64,000 nt of DNA, taken from positions 12,095,001-12,159,000 of the forward strand of contig JANTQA010000070.1 of NCBI GenBank assembly GCA_027625915.1, read 5' to 3'. Position numbers and translations under genes: made by a program. Origin of the DNA: Anaeramoeba flamelloides. Lineage: Eukaryota; Metamonada; Anaeramoebidae. Below are positions 1-12,400 of the stretch, piece by piece (the first letter of the stretch is position 1; every line of letters starts with the position of its first letter). The notes beneath the pieces were generated by a model. That model did not search any database. It saw only the letters and a program-made list of their open reading frames with translations, and was not told the DNA's origin.

Positions 1-207
1 ATTTTATTTTATTTTATAAATTATCTCTTATTTAAATTTATAATTATTAAGATATTTATCCCCATTCAATTATATTGTAATTTTTAAAATTCAATCAAAA
101 TATATAATTTTCCATTTATAATATAAATATATATATATTATATCTATCAATATATACTAAAAATGTATTTCTTAAATAATCTATATAATAACGGTAAAAT
201 TTTCAAG
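1..207 (+). other. Intron upstream of the eIF2A 3' exon (partial)
   Basis: Very AT-rich sequence with no coding signal. The frame of the following exon is closed by TAA at 195-197, and the coding part resumes right after TTTTCAAG (AG at 206-207). I read it as the 3' part of an intron whose donor lies left of the window. This is an inference from the eIF2A reading frame. Confidence 0.5.
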
Positions 208-1106
208 ATATCTGGTCAATGGAACATTATAAGCAAATCAAATTTTTAGATGAAAGTTTTGGAAGCCAATATGGATGGAGTGAAGATTCAAAATTTTTTT
301 ATATTGCTGTAGTTCGGGAAAAATTAAAGGTTGATAATGGATATAAGATTTTCACAACTTTTGGTAAATTAGTAAAGCACGAACAATTTGATGTCTTGGT
401 TGATGCACGATTTTGCCCTGCTATAAAGGGCACCTTTGAACCAGTCGAAATTGATGAAGAAACAATAAAAACTGCAAATAGAACTTACCAACAAGAAAAA
501 AAAAAAAAGGAATTAAATAAAAATAATGAACAAAATTCTAATCTTTTTATCCCATCATTTAAAAAGGGAAGAACTACACAGCAAAGTTCAAGTATCGGAA
601 AAAAAGAAAGGCACCCAATGTTTATTAAAAAAAAAAAAAAATTAAAAGTAGAACAAGTAAAAAAAGAAAAGGGTAGAGGACGAGGAAGAGGGCGAGGAAG
701 AGTGAGAGGGAGAGGAAGAGGGAGAGGGAGACGAAGAGGGAGAGGGAGAGGTAGAGGGAGAGGTAGAGGTAATGGAAATAAAAACGAAAAAGAAATACAA
801 AAGGAAAACGAAAACAATAATCAAAAGAACAGACAAAACCTCAATAATATGTCTTTTGATGGAATGCCAAATAAAGAATTTTTATCATACTTTGGTAATT
901 ATAAACAAGATGAAATCATTAAAATGCAAAAAGAAAATGACAAAAAAGATCCACAAAAAGTAATCCGCAATCTTAAAAAAAAAATAAAAGAAATTAATGC
1001 ACTTAAAAAAAAAAAATCTAATAAACAAAAATTGAACAATGCCCAAAAAACAAAAATAAAGCAAGAACCAATATATAAATATGAAATTCATAGACTCAAA
1101 AAATAA
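208..1106 (+). CDS. EIF2A: Eukaryotic translation initiation factor 2A (eIF2A), 3' exon, N-terminus off the window
   Basis: eIF2A is a WD-propeller protein that can bring Met-tRNAi to 40S ribosomes. The visible part begins DIWSMEHYKQIKF (the family's '..iWD...kli' strand). It continues with YGWSEDSKFFYIAV and RLRVDNGYKIW-like REKLKVDNGYKIFTTFGKL, then FCPAIKGTFEP, matching the family's 'WxPxPxGTFP' end of the propeller. A charged linker follows, with an RG-repeat tract (about residues 152-187 counted from the ATG at 219). The C-terminus (VIRNLKKKIKEINALKKKK, then LNNAQKTKI) matches the eIF2A 'LRxLxKKLRxIExLK...L...Q..KI' helices. The ATG at 219 is internal: in-frame coding starts at 208 after an acceptor AG. 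The long RG tract is unusual for eIF2A. The gene ends with TAA. Alternatives such as PYM share only the C-terminal helix. Confidence 0.72.
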
Positions 1107-3058
1107 TTTGTTTCATTTTTAGTTTTTTAAAAAAAGATTTTTAATTAAAAGAAATTCAACTTTAATAAATATTAATACATAAATAAAAGATCTTTTTTTG
1201 AAAATAATTTTTTATTTTTCAGAGTATTTGATCATATCTTTTTCAATTCACAATAAAGTTGTAAAAATCTTGATTAATATTAGATACAAATAGAGATATC
1301 CTATATAGACCTTGTGAATTCTTAAATATGATTCTTTACTCATCATTATTATATTGAACCTACTCAATTAGGAATAAGATTAGAATAAAGAATTTTTCCT
1401 TTTTGTTTTTTTATTATTTTTTCCTATGTGTGAATCAAAGATATATTACAAAATTATGTTCAAAAATATGATTTTATTCTAAAATTTAGAGACAAATTGA
1501 GTTTAAGGTAAATATGTGTTCATTTCTATTGTTTCAAAATAAAAATTAATAATAAATTTTTTGTTAAAAAAAATGTGATTATAAACTAAATTCCCAATTT
1601 TTTTTTATTTTTTTATTTTTTTTTATATAATTTCTAGATGAAAAAAATATATTTCTAGGGTATAGAACCGAATATTAAAATAGTAATTTTTTTAATCATA
1701 ATAGATAATTTCAATTGATAAAAATATTTATTTTCAAAATTTGATTTTTAATTGGCAAATGATTTTGAAATGTAGTTTATTTTGGAATGTTTTAATTTTT
1801 TTTTGCTAATTCATTTGTGATTTTTGATTGTATTTTTTGTTTTGAAACAAACACCATCTGTTAAAAATCATTTTAACAAACACATACAAAAAAAAAAAAA
1901 AAAAAAAAAAAACCATCTTCTATTTAATATGATTATCTCATTTCAGGATTAAATCCTAAATTTGTTATTTGTTGACTTGTATAATTCCTAATACAATTAT
2001 ACTTTGACTCTTATTTTTTGAAATAATTTAGATTATCAAAATTCTCACTTTACAACAATATTAAAACTTAACCAGATAGTACTATTTGAATATATTATGT
2101 TCAGGCTAATTTTTTGGCATGAATTTGGAACATATACATAACTTTTGTATGAATTAGAAAAAATGTTTTATCATATCCTGATAGAACTTTATGAATTTCA
2201 GTTCGATCATTGGAAACTTTTTTTTCTTTTCAGAATAAAAAATCCAAAAATTGAATTTCCAAAGAAAAGAATCTCTAAAATCACAGAAATCACAAAAATC
2301 TGAAAACATTTTTTATAAATACTTTCTAATTGTTAAAATCTAAGATTTTTACTATTATAGAAATTATTTAAACAAATATTAAAATTTTTTTAATAAATTT
2401 ATCAGAAATGTGAGAAAGTACAACTTTAAAAGAGAAAATTTGATATTTTGGTAAATTATAAGGTTGAGCAGATATAACTATAAATTTTAATGATTAAAAA
2501 TTGGTTTTCTCTTATTTTTAAAATTAAATCTATTTTACTTCAAAGTAAATAATAAATAATAAAAAATTATTTGTTTTTAAGAATTAACTAACATAAATTT
2601 TATTAGAAATAAACCAAATAACAATATCTCATATTGGAGTTAATATTCAAAAGAGAAAAACCCTATTAAAATTACAAATTTTTTGAAAATAAAATGTTAA
2701 AAAATCCTTTCGTACACTTTCATTAGAACATACTGTTAAAAATTTCTCAATTTTTTGGGAAATTACAATTTTTGACAATAAGATAATTTAATAGAAAATG
2801 TATATATTTTAACAGAATATACCAACCCTTAATTTTCTTCATTTAATTGCGAGTTTTTAAAAAATTATTTTTTCGAATTGCTTTATATAAAAAAAAGAGG
2901 TAAAACGCAAGAGAGATAATATCTGAAAAATAAAAAAGTAAAATAAACCCAGAAAAATACAATTTGATTAAAACAGAAAATAAAAAATTAGTAAGGAATT
3001 GTAACCAGGCCCTTCGTAACCACTTAACAGAATTTTAAAAGTTTGTTTATATTTTTGA

Positions 3059-3600
3059 ATGCATAAACCCCAATTCAAAATTTACAACACACCAAAATTC
3101 ATTGTTTTTTAAAAAAATATAATTTAATCAATTCATGAAGAAATCCTGAATTAGAACCATTTACTAATTGAATCATAATACTTGTTTATAAATTAAAATA
3201 CCCAAAAAAAAAAAAATAAATTATTATCAATGCAAATAAATTATTGGTGTGTTAAAAAATTTTAGAGAAAAAAAATAAAAAAATGTATTGTTTATATTTA
3301 TTTAAATTCTATTAAGAATAATGATCAATCAAATGATTAGATACTATTTACTACTTTTATTTAAGTTCTTCTATTTTGAAGAACATCACTCATTACCGAA
3401 GATCAACCATTAAAAAAAAATTGTTCGAAAAAAATATGTTACATAATTTAATGAAATAAATACAAAAAATTAAAAGATGAAAAAATGATTTTAAGATTTT
3501 ACAAAAATGTAAAATTATTTCCAATTTTCGGGAAATAGTATTATTATGATTTTTTGGATCGTTTGAGCTGTGTAGAAAATTTTTAATTTTAGTTTATATA
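3059..3600 (+). repeat. Interspersed repeat E, copy 1
   Basis: Non-coding repeat of about 540 bp. It starts with AAACCCCAATTCAAAATTT and runs through 'ACACACCAAAATTC', 'ATTATCAATGCAAATAAATT' and 'TAAATTCTATTAAG' to 'GTGTAGAAAATTTT'. The same blocks, in the same order, recur at about 41780-42325 (+), 16310-16875 (-) and 48045-48583 (-), with a fragment at 30070-30186 (-). No terminal inverted repeats or coding frame were seen, so its class is unknown. Confidence 0.65.
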
Positions 3601-4078
3601 TACATTATAGTAGTAGGCCTTGACAGCTCTAAAGTATAATTATTTTTAACATAATTTTGTGATCATTTTTGATACAAAATAAATCCTTTTTTAATATTTT
3701 TTTTTCAACAATTCTCTTTTTTATTTTTATTTTTTTTCAATAGAAATAAAGAATTATTTCAAGTTAATGTAGGTATTTTTTTTTAAAATAAAAAAACGCC
3801 ACTCTTATACTTCACAACAATTTTTTTTTTCCATTAAAAATTTTCGAGAAAGATCTTTTTTTTTTGATTTATATTTATTTATATTACGTATAGGGAGTAT
3901 TGTAATTTATAAACAAGTATTAAAACATAAATAGGAAATAGTAATATTTTAACAATTTCAATAAAAGTTATTTAATAAGATCATTCTTTAAAATTTGAAT
4001 TTTGTGGTTTTTAAAATTTTGGATGGGAGTTTATTTCATTTAAGGGAATTATAAACATAAAAACATCTAGTTAATTTA

Positions 4079-4524
4079 CAGTCTTTCCAAGTCTACCATA
4101 AAATTTTAAATAAAACAGATTTGAGTTTTCTATTCTTATTTTCTATTTTCAAAAAATTCGGAAATAATAGCTTATTATTCCAAAAAAATTTTCAATAAAT
4201 GAGCTATTATTCAAATTTTGGAAAATCGAAAAAAAAATTTTCTGAAGATTCATGAAACACCTAAAAATATTGTTCAAAAAAGGTAAATTTTTAAAGATCA
4301 GTCAATATTGATATTTTTTTGGGCTCTATTGGACCAATAATTTTTAAGTTTTAAGTGATCTTAAATTTTTTTTTCGATTTTCCAAAATTTGAATAATAGC
4401 TCATTTATTGAAAATTTTTTTGGAATAATAAGCTATTATTTCCGAATTTTTTGAAAATAGAAAATAAGAATAGAAAACTCAAATCTGTTTTATTTAAAAT
4501 TTTATGGTAGCCTTGGAACGGCTG
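4079..4524. mobile_element. Foldback MITE with TA duplication (Tc1/mariner-like), about 155-bp arms
   Basis: The two arms (about 4079-4239 and 4364-4524) are near-perfect inverted repeats. The left end reads CAGTCTTTCCAAGTCTACC and the right end, reversed, CAGCCGTTCCAAGGCTACC. TA stands immediately outside both ends (4077-4078 and 4525-4526). TA flanks and a CAG start are typical of Tc1/mariner-type elements. It has no coding capacity. The arms are so alike that the insertion is probably recent. Confidence 0.75.
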
Positions 4525-4589
4525 TAATATTGAATTAATAAATAAATTTACCACTAATTGTATTATGAAAAAAAAAATTAAAAATTGAT

Positions 4590-5720
4590 TATTATAATAC
4601 TAAACTTACCTTTTAATGTTATTTTCCGAAATAGATTATTGTTTTTAAAAAATTTGATTCATTTTTCTTAATTTTGAATAAGTTCAAAATCCAACATATT
4701 TCTGAATTATTTTAACAAAAAATATTTATATTTAATAAGAAAGTAATCTTATTATCCGAGAAGGAATTCTACACAAAAAGACTACCATAAATAAAATTCA
4801 CCAAGTTTGAGAATTAGATATTCTAATTAATCTACTTAAATTTCAAAAAAATTAAATAATAATATTGATCTTAAAAAAATTATAAATTATTTATTCAAAG
4901 AATAGTTCAAAATCAATTTTTTCTAATTATTAAACCCAAAAAAGACGAGAAAAACAATCAAACCATTAAATTTTCATTATCCCATAATAATTTTTTTAAA
5001 ACTCTAACATTCAACTTATAAAAAAGAACTATTTTTAATTTATTTATTTTTTATCAATATTTAATAATTATAATCTCTATTTTAATTCTTTCAGTATAAT
5101 TATTTTCAACACAGAGATTATAACTATTTATAACCATTTTTATTATTACTCAATTTTGAATTTTTGTCAAAACAAATACAAAAAAAATAATACCAATAAA
5201 CAATTCTAATAAAAAAAAAAAAAAAATAGATATTATCAAAAAAAAAGATTTTAATAATAATTCCTTGTTTATACTCTTAATATTTGAAAAATAATATTAC
5301 CCACTCTTTTAAATTTCAAGAAATTTAATTAATATTTGTGATTAAAAATAAATGATCAAATTTTTCTAGATCTTAAAGGATTCAATATTTAATTTATTTT
5401 TATTTTTATTGTATTTTTAAAAATAAGATTATAGGTTCAATTTTTTTTATTAGTAAAAACTCTCATAAATTACTAAAAGTGAGAATTCATCAAAAATAAA
5501 AGTGTTTTGCAAATTTTTCCATTATAAGTTTTGATACAACAAAATCAAACAAAAAGATAAGGATCTTTTTACTAACAATTAATAGGGGGAAATGAAATCT
5601 TCTAAAAATGATAACACATTTCCACAAAGTTGATAAGTGGTTTTTTTTATTTCGATTTAATCATTTTTGGATGAAAATATTTACTCTATTGACTTTTGTA
5701 AAAAAAAAAATAAGAGTTAC
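4590..5720 (+). repeat. Interspersed repeat I, copy 1
   Basis: Long AT-rich repeat of about 1.1 kb. Diagnostic blocks such as 'TTCAACTTATAAA', 'TATACTCTTAATATTTGAAA', 'AAATTTCAAGAAA' and 'CAAAGTTGATAAGTG' recur in order at about 14935-16060 (+), 61740-62640 (+, partial) and 24235-24790 (-, partial). It is non-coding, with no clear termini. Confidence 0.6.
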
Positions 5721-5881
5721 TCGTCACTTTATGATTTCTTCAATTGTTCTATTACTATTTGTTCAAAAAAACAATCACACAAAATTTTCATTCAGCTTTC
5801 GAAAAAAAGATTTATAAATTATGTCACATTTCACATTGTTAATCCTTGAGAAAAGAAGGTTAAATTGTTAATTTTACCTTA

Positions 5882-6339
5882 CTGTTGAGAGAAAAATGTT
5901 GGACACAGAAAAATGGTTGGACACCATTTTTAATTGGGAACATTACTGAAATTGAAAATCAAATCCTATTGATAACTAGGTGAATTTTATATAAATCCAG
6001 GTTTAAAGCTGTTAAAAGTTCATTAATCTGTGGTTTGTGTAGAATACTCATTTGAATGGTTGATAACTCAAGTAGATCATGCAATTTTAACAAAAATCCA
6101 AGTTGTAGTAAAGTTTACTATTAATTCTGAAAATGGTAATTTTTAAACTTGACTTAGATTATAAGAGATAAGGTTTTGAAAAAGTAGAATTACCTTAATC
6201 GTTATTCTAATAAGTAGATTATTGTTATTTTCTTTAGTTGCTTTACAAATGATTGAAATTAAAAATCATTTTCAGTAATGTTCCCAATTAAAAATGCTGT
6301 CCAACCATTTTTCTGTGTCCAACATTTTTCTCTCTACAG
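5882..6339 (+). mobile_element. PIF/Harbinger-like MITE, family A, copy 1 (458 bp)
   Basis: The terminal inverted repeats begin CTGTTGAGAGAAAAATGTT and carry two GGACAC boxes. They are flanked by the 3-bp duplication TTA (5879-5881 and 6340-6342). The second copy, at 20795-21252, has the same length by my count and lies in the opposite orientation. A TWA target duplication is the PIF/Harbinger hallmark. Both arms contain the AATTGGGAACATTACTGAAA-type block that other families here share. It is non-coding. Confidence 0.75.
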
Positions 6340-7113
6340 TTAATAGAATTGGGAATTTTGATGATTTATTTTAATTATTGGAATAGGATTTTTTTGGAAA
6401 TCTTTATGAAAATTTTGATCTTTTTACTTTACAACAAGCAGTATTCAAAAAAAATTTGTTTATTCTAACGTTCGGGCTGTCCAAATAGTGATCCATTTCT
6501 AAATTAACTTCAATTTTTTTACTCCCTTAAATTTCAAAATAAAGAAAAAAAGAACAACATAATACCGCAAAAAAAACAGAACCTTCTCCTTATTTCCACT
6601 AATTCATTAATATCCTTTTTCTCAAAATAAAAAATCTTATTATCCAAACTCTTGGTATAAACGTATTTATTTGTAAAATTCTACAATAAAAAAAATTAAC
6701 AAATCTGCAACTAGAACAAATCGTTTTCTTTTTTTGAAGTGTAGTAGATCTTGAGAATATTTGGAAAAAATCAAGTGATTTATGGTAAATTCCACTACAA
6801 AAAATCTCATGACTTTTACAAAGTTAATCGCATTAAGAGCACACATATCCTTTAAAAGTCTTTGAAAGTTTGAAAATGCTGAAAACTTGATAAAAGTCTA
6901 GAGATTATTTGTTGTGACAGTTACCTATTAAGAATCATTTTTTACAAAAAATCTTTTTTTTATTTTTTTTGTCTTTATTTTTTCCAAAAGAAAAAAAAAA
7001 AAAAATTTCTTGCTTTAAGATTATTCTTTTTTTTTTTTTATTTTTTAAAACCTTTTATTTAGATTTCAGAAACACTTTGATCTAAATCTGATAATAATTT
7101 TTCGAGGAAGGGT

Positions 7114-10001
7114 ATGGAAAGTAAATTAAAATACCAAAACCAGATCTCTTCAGAGTTTGTTCAAGCAATTTTTCGATCTTATAACTCGGGACGTACTGAT
7201 CGAGTTAACTGTCTTTTAAACCATGCCTTTTCGCAAATCAAAAAAAAGCCATATCCGTCTCAGCACCATTTCTTGTCGTTGTTAGTCTTATGTGATCTAA
7301 TTCCTTCGATCTTTGAAAGTAAAAAAAATCAATTACAATTGATTTCTTTTTTAAATCCAAAACATGGGCTGATGATCCCATTAATTTCAAGTTCACTTTT
7401 GGAAAGGATCTGGAGATCTAAAAAGAAATGGCCACAAGAATTTATAAAACTGTATCTTCGGGATGCATTAAAGAAACGTATTTGGTGTGATCATAAAATA
7501 AGTGAAAGATTTGTTTTAAATTTAAAAACTGTTTTTATTTCACCCGAAAAATTCCAGCAACAAAGAAGAAAACAATTAAAACAACAGAAAAAGATGATTA
7601 AACAAAGTTACCAAAAAATTAAAAAAAAACAAAGACTCAATGACAATAAACAACAAAATGTTCCGAATAATAACAATATAATTGAAAATGAAAAGCCGAA
7701 CCAAAATAACAACACAAACACTAACACTGATATTAAATTTGAAAAAAATAACAATACCAACATTTTCACCACCAACAATATTATCGCCACAAACGATAAG
7801 GGAATATTAAAAAAAGAAAATAATGATATAATTATTCTTGACGGAAACTATCAAACTATTATTCCTAATCTTCCAACTCACTTTATAAATTCAAACAATC
7901 ACAAAAATCAAATTAAAGAAACCAATGGTGAACAACAAAATGAACAACAAAATGAAAAGGAAAAGGAAAAGGAAAAGGAAATTGAAAATAAAACGGAAGA
8001 AGAAAAGGTTTATGATCGAATTCGATCTATTAGGCATAGGTTTCCTGATAACAACTTTCGTGAAAACGTGAGGAAAAAAGTTCTCAAAACGATTAACAAG
8101 TCATTAAAACTAACGCTATCAATTGAATCTTTACGTAATTTAATTAAACTTTTAATTGATTGTATCGAGTATCCACAAATCAGGCTATTGGTTTCTCTAA
8201 AAATCCAGAACTGGATAACTCACCAATCTGTTTCCCCGTTAGCCAAGCAATTATTATCTTTACTTATTGCAAAATGCAATGAAAACGAGAGGGAGAAGGG
8301 CAGACAAAATGAGAAAAATAAACGTAATCAAAAGAGCAAAAAAAATAGCAACAATCAAAATTATATTATTGTTAACAATTTATTAAAAGGAGGATATAAA
8401 ATGAAACCAGAAATTTTTTTAAAAAATTTTTTAATTGAGCTCATTACTAAAAACGAAAATTTTGCAAAAATTATTATTAATTATTATTTAAATGAAGAAT
8501 TTGAGAATTGTGTTGAGAGAAATACATCAAAAATTACAAAAAATAATTATTTAATAAAAACTAAAAATGCGAATTCAAATTATGGGATCAAAATAATTAG
8601 TTATATTGTTCAAAATAATTATTTAAAAAATTTTGAAAAAATCTTTGGATCCTTTTTATTAAACATTTGCTTAAAAGTTAATGAATGGAAAGAACCATAT
8701 CAACTATTTATTTTATTAAGATTGTTAATTAAGCAGTTTCCAAAGCCATTAAAGCTACATAAAATATTTTCTTCGTTATTAATAAATTTAAAAAAAATTA
8801 ATAATAGTGATACTAATAATAATTTGGTTTCTAGTAATCCATTAATACATGTGATAGTTAAAACTTATTGCTGTATTATTTTTTTTACAGTTTCTAACTT
8901 TTTAGAATACAACAACAACAACAACAGCAGCAGCAGCAGCAGTAGCAGTAGCAAAAACAAAAACAAAAACAACATCATTAGTAATAACAGCAAATCTGCA
9001 GTCAAACCCAAAACAAACAACAATAATAATCTTATAAATATGAACCAAGATAATAATTCTTCAAAGATAAATGACAATATTAAAAGCAATGTAAATGAAG
9101 AAGATAAGAATTGTAAAAATTTAAATTTGAAATTATGGAATTTAATTTCCAGATCGCAAGAATTGATAATAAAATGGCTAATTAAAATTTACCCTGAAGA
9201 AATCATTACACAGAATTCAACATTTTTTAAATACCTGAACGAAATTTTATTTACAGAAATAGGATTTGTAAAAATTACCGAATTAAGAATCAAAGAGCAT
9301 AAACAATCAAAAATGATTCTACAGAGCGAAACACCAACTACTTACAAAACTTTATTAATTCTATTAAAATTCATTATTAAGCAGAAAAATTTAAATAAAA
9401 ATTCAAATGAGATATTAAAGCCAATGATTGAATTACGATTGTTTTTTTATTCCTATTTAAAAACAATTCTGATTCGAGATATTAATAACCAGAGGGTATC
9501 ACCTTTATCCCGAATAAAGAAAAGGAAGAAAATAACCAAATTATTTAAATATTTGCTACTATATTCAAAAATTGATATCTTTAAAAATATTAGCCCACCC
9601 TCAAAATTATATTTTAATAATTTATTTTGGAAAGTAATGTTTTTAATTCTATTTTTAGGTTGTATAAACCCTAAATATTTTGGCAATTTTATTTGGACAT
9701 TCAATCCATTAATTAGAATGTTAATGGAAATTTTGATGACAAAAAATATACAATATCCGCCATTATTGCATAAAGGCCAAACAATCAATTTTTTTAAAGA
9801 TTCAGAAATTAAAGCTAATAAACAAGATATATTTGAAATTAACAGATTGAAGCAATTTGTACAATTGAATAGTAAAAATAATTCTAATATTAATGGTCAA
9901 AATCAAACAAAGAAAAATCAAGCACAAAATAAGATTTTCAATAATAGAATAGTAAATCCTTTCAAAAAAGAAAATAATTCTATTAATTATAATCAAAAAG
10001 C

Positions 10002-10076
<75 letters not shown>

Positions 10077-12324
10077 AATCAGTGGAATGATTGAAATTGA
10101 TATTATTTCAAATAATAAATATCAAAACATTAATAAATTGGATTATTTACCCTCACTAGAAGAATTGAATAATCTAAATAATAATTTAATATCATTCAAA
10201 TTTTTACAATCAAATACCCGTAAGCCACCATTAAATTTTATACAAAAATTAAAGAAATATGATGAAAAATATTATTTAAGCTATAGATTATCTTCAAACC
10301 GCGAACCAGATTTTTTACTTGATCTAATTGAAAAACAAAAGCATTCAGTTGCAATTAGTTGGCTAGAACCAATTATTAAAAATGATCAGAGAACGTTAAA
10401 AATAATCCCACCAGAATTTCTTTGTGAATTGTTATTATCAAAGAATTATAAAGTGAATAATTGGGTTAGCCAAATTATTATTAATCAATTAAATACCTTA
10501 AAATCAACGGAATCTTCGAACAAATTAATTTTATTTTTTAAAGAAAAATTAACTTCATTTGATTCTAAAAAAAGAAATGATGGCTATAAAATTATTTCAA
10601 TAATAATAAAAAATTTTAATAATCCAAATTTTAATAGTGTTGATGGTAGTTGTGGTAGTGGTAGTGGTAGTGGTAGTGTCAGTGGTAGTGATGATAACGA
10701 TAAGGATAGCAAAATAAATTATTTAAATTTTGATAATCAAAACAATCTATTAAATATCGAAAATATATATAATTTTTTTTCTTTTCAGGCATTTAAAAAC
10801 TCGAAAGAATTAGTTTATAATTTAGTCAGTGAAATTGTAATTATTGAAACCGATCCAAATATCCTACAAATTTTTTTAAACTTTTTAGATTCTATTAGCA
10901 ATATCAATAATTTAATCAAATGTATTTCAATTATTGTTTTAAAAAGAAAATTCATATGTATTCAATTATTTAAAAAATATAATGAATGTAAAAAATTCTT
11001 TTATAATATAATAAATCAAATTACAGATGAAAAACAGAAAAAAATAATTTTAATAAAATATCTTTGTATTTCAATACAATCTAATTGTATGGATGCTAAA
11101 TCAATTAATGAAATAATAGATTTTATTTTTAATAACAAGAACAATTCCAATTCAGATACAAATTCTGATTCAAATCCTAATATTGATCTTCATTTTGAAA
11201 AAAATAACAATAACAACTTTATTAATAACAACAACAGCAGCAGCAACATTATTAATAACAACAATATTATCATCAAAAAGGAGAATTATAATGAAACAAT
11301 ACATTTAGATAATTTTGATTTAACAAATGAAGATCTTTATTATTTATTTTCATCACAAAATGAATATCTTTGGAATAATTATTTTTATGGATTATTACCA
11401 ATCATTAAATTAAATTTAATTTTTAATATTAATTTACAAATTAAATTTTATGATAAAATTCTGCATTATTTTGACCAAAATATTTTATTAATTTTAAATT
11501 TCAAAAATAATTCTCAAAATCAAAAAATTAATTTATTAAAAAGGATTATTTTTCTACAAAAAAATAATTGTCAAAATGGTTTTTTAATTTTAAATGAATT
11601 AAAAAAATTAAGAAATCAAAATAAAAAATCAATTCATGAAATTTCAGAAGAGGAAACAGAAGAGGAACTTGCAGAGGAGGATAACAACAAAGAAGGAGGT
11701 GAAAAGGACAATGTTTTAAATATAAATGAAAATTATAAAAATCATGCCATATATAGTAACATAGCTCAAGTAAATCAAAATGAAATTAATTTGATTACTA
11801 AAGATAAAAAAGATAATAATTTAACCAACATCGAAAACCAAATTTTAGAGCTTGACAATTTAATAAATTTAAATGATTTGTTAAAAAAAAAATTTACTAT
11901 ATAAAATTTTACCTATTTTATTTAATTTATATCAAAAATTTCTAAAAAATAATTACTCAAGTAAAATAATAAATGATTATTTAAATTTATTAAAAAAAAT
12001 ATTAAAAAAAAAAAAGAATTAAATCTTAAAAATATTTTTACTTTATATAAAAAAAATCTTAAAAAAAAATATAATATCAAAAATATTAAAAACAAATTAA
12101 AATTAAAGAATCATTTTTACAACCAATCATCAAAAAATCTAAAATCTAAATATTTTAATTATGAAAAATATTTTTTTAAAATAATTAAAACTGAAATCAT
12201 AAATAGTCCTAAAAACCAACAAAATTATATTTTTGATTTAATTAAATTATTAAATAATCTTAATTTCCAATTATTAAAAAATAAACCAAATATTAATATC
12301 TATAATGCAAATAATGATATTCAA

Positions 12325-12400
<76 letters not shown>

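Larger units (their letters stand above)
1107..7113. other. Intergenic spacer between eIF2A and INTS1, rich in repeats
   Basis: No gene is seen. The spacer holds one copy of interspersed repeat E (about 3059-3600), a TA-flanked foldback MITE (4079-4524), one copy of interspersed repeat I (about 4590-5720) and a Harbinger-like MITE (5882-6339). The rest is AT-rich sequence with homopolymers (for example a run of 23 A at about 1889-1911). Short open frames near 5608-5849 lie partly inside repeat I and show no protein-like features. Confidence 0.6.

Noticed and set aside
485-817. Minus-strand Pro/Leu- and Ser/Pro-rich frames under eIF2A
   Set aside because: They are the reverse of the Arg-Gly codon repeat; no independent support.
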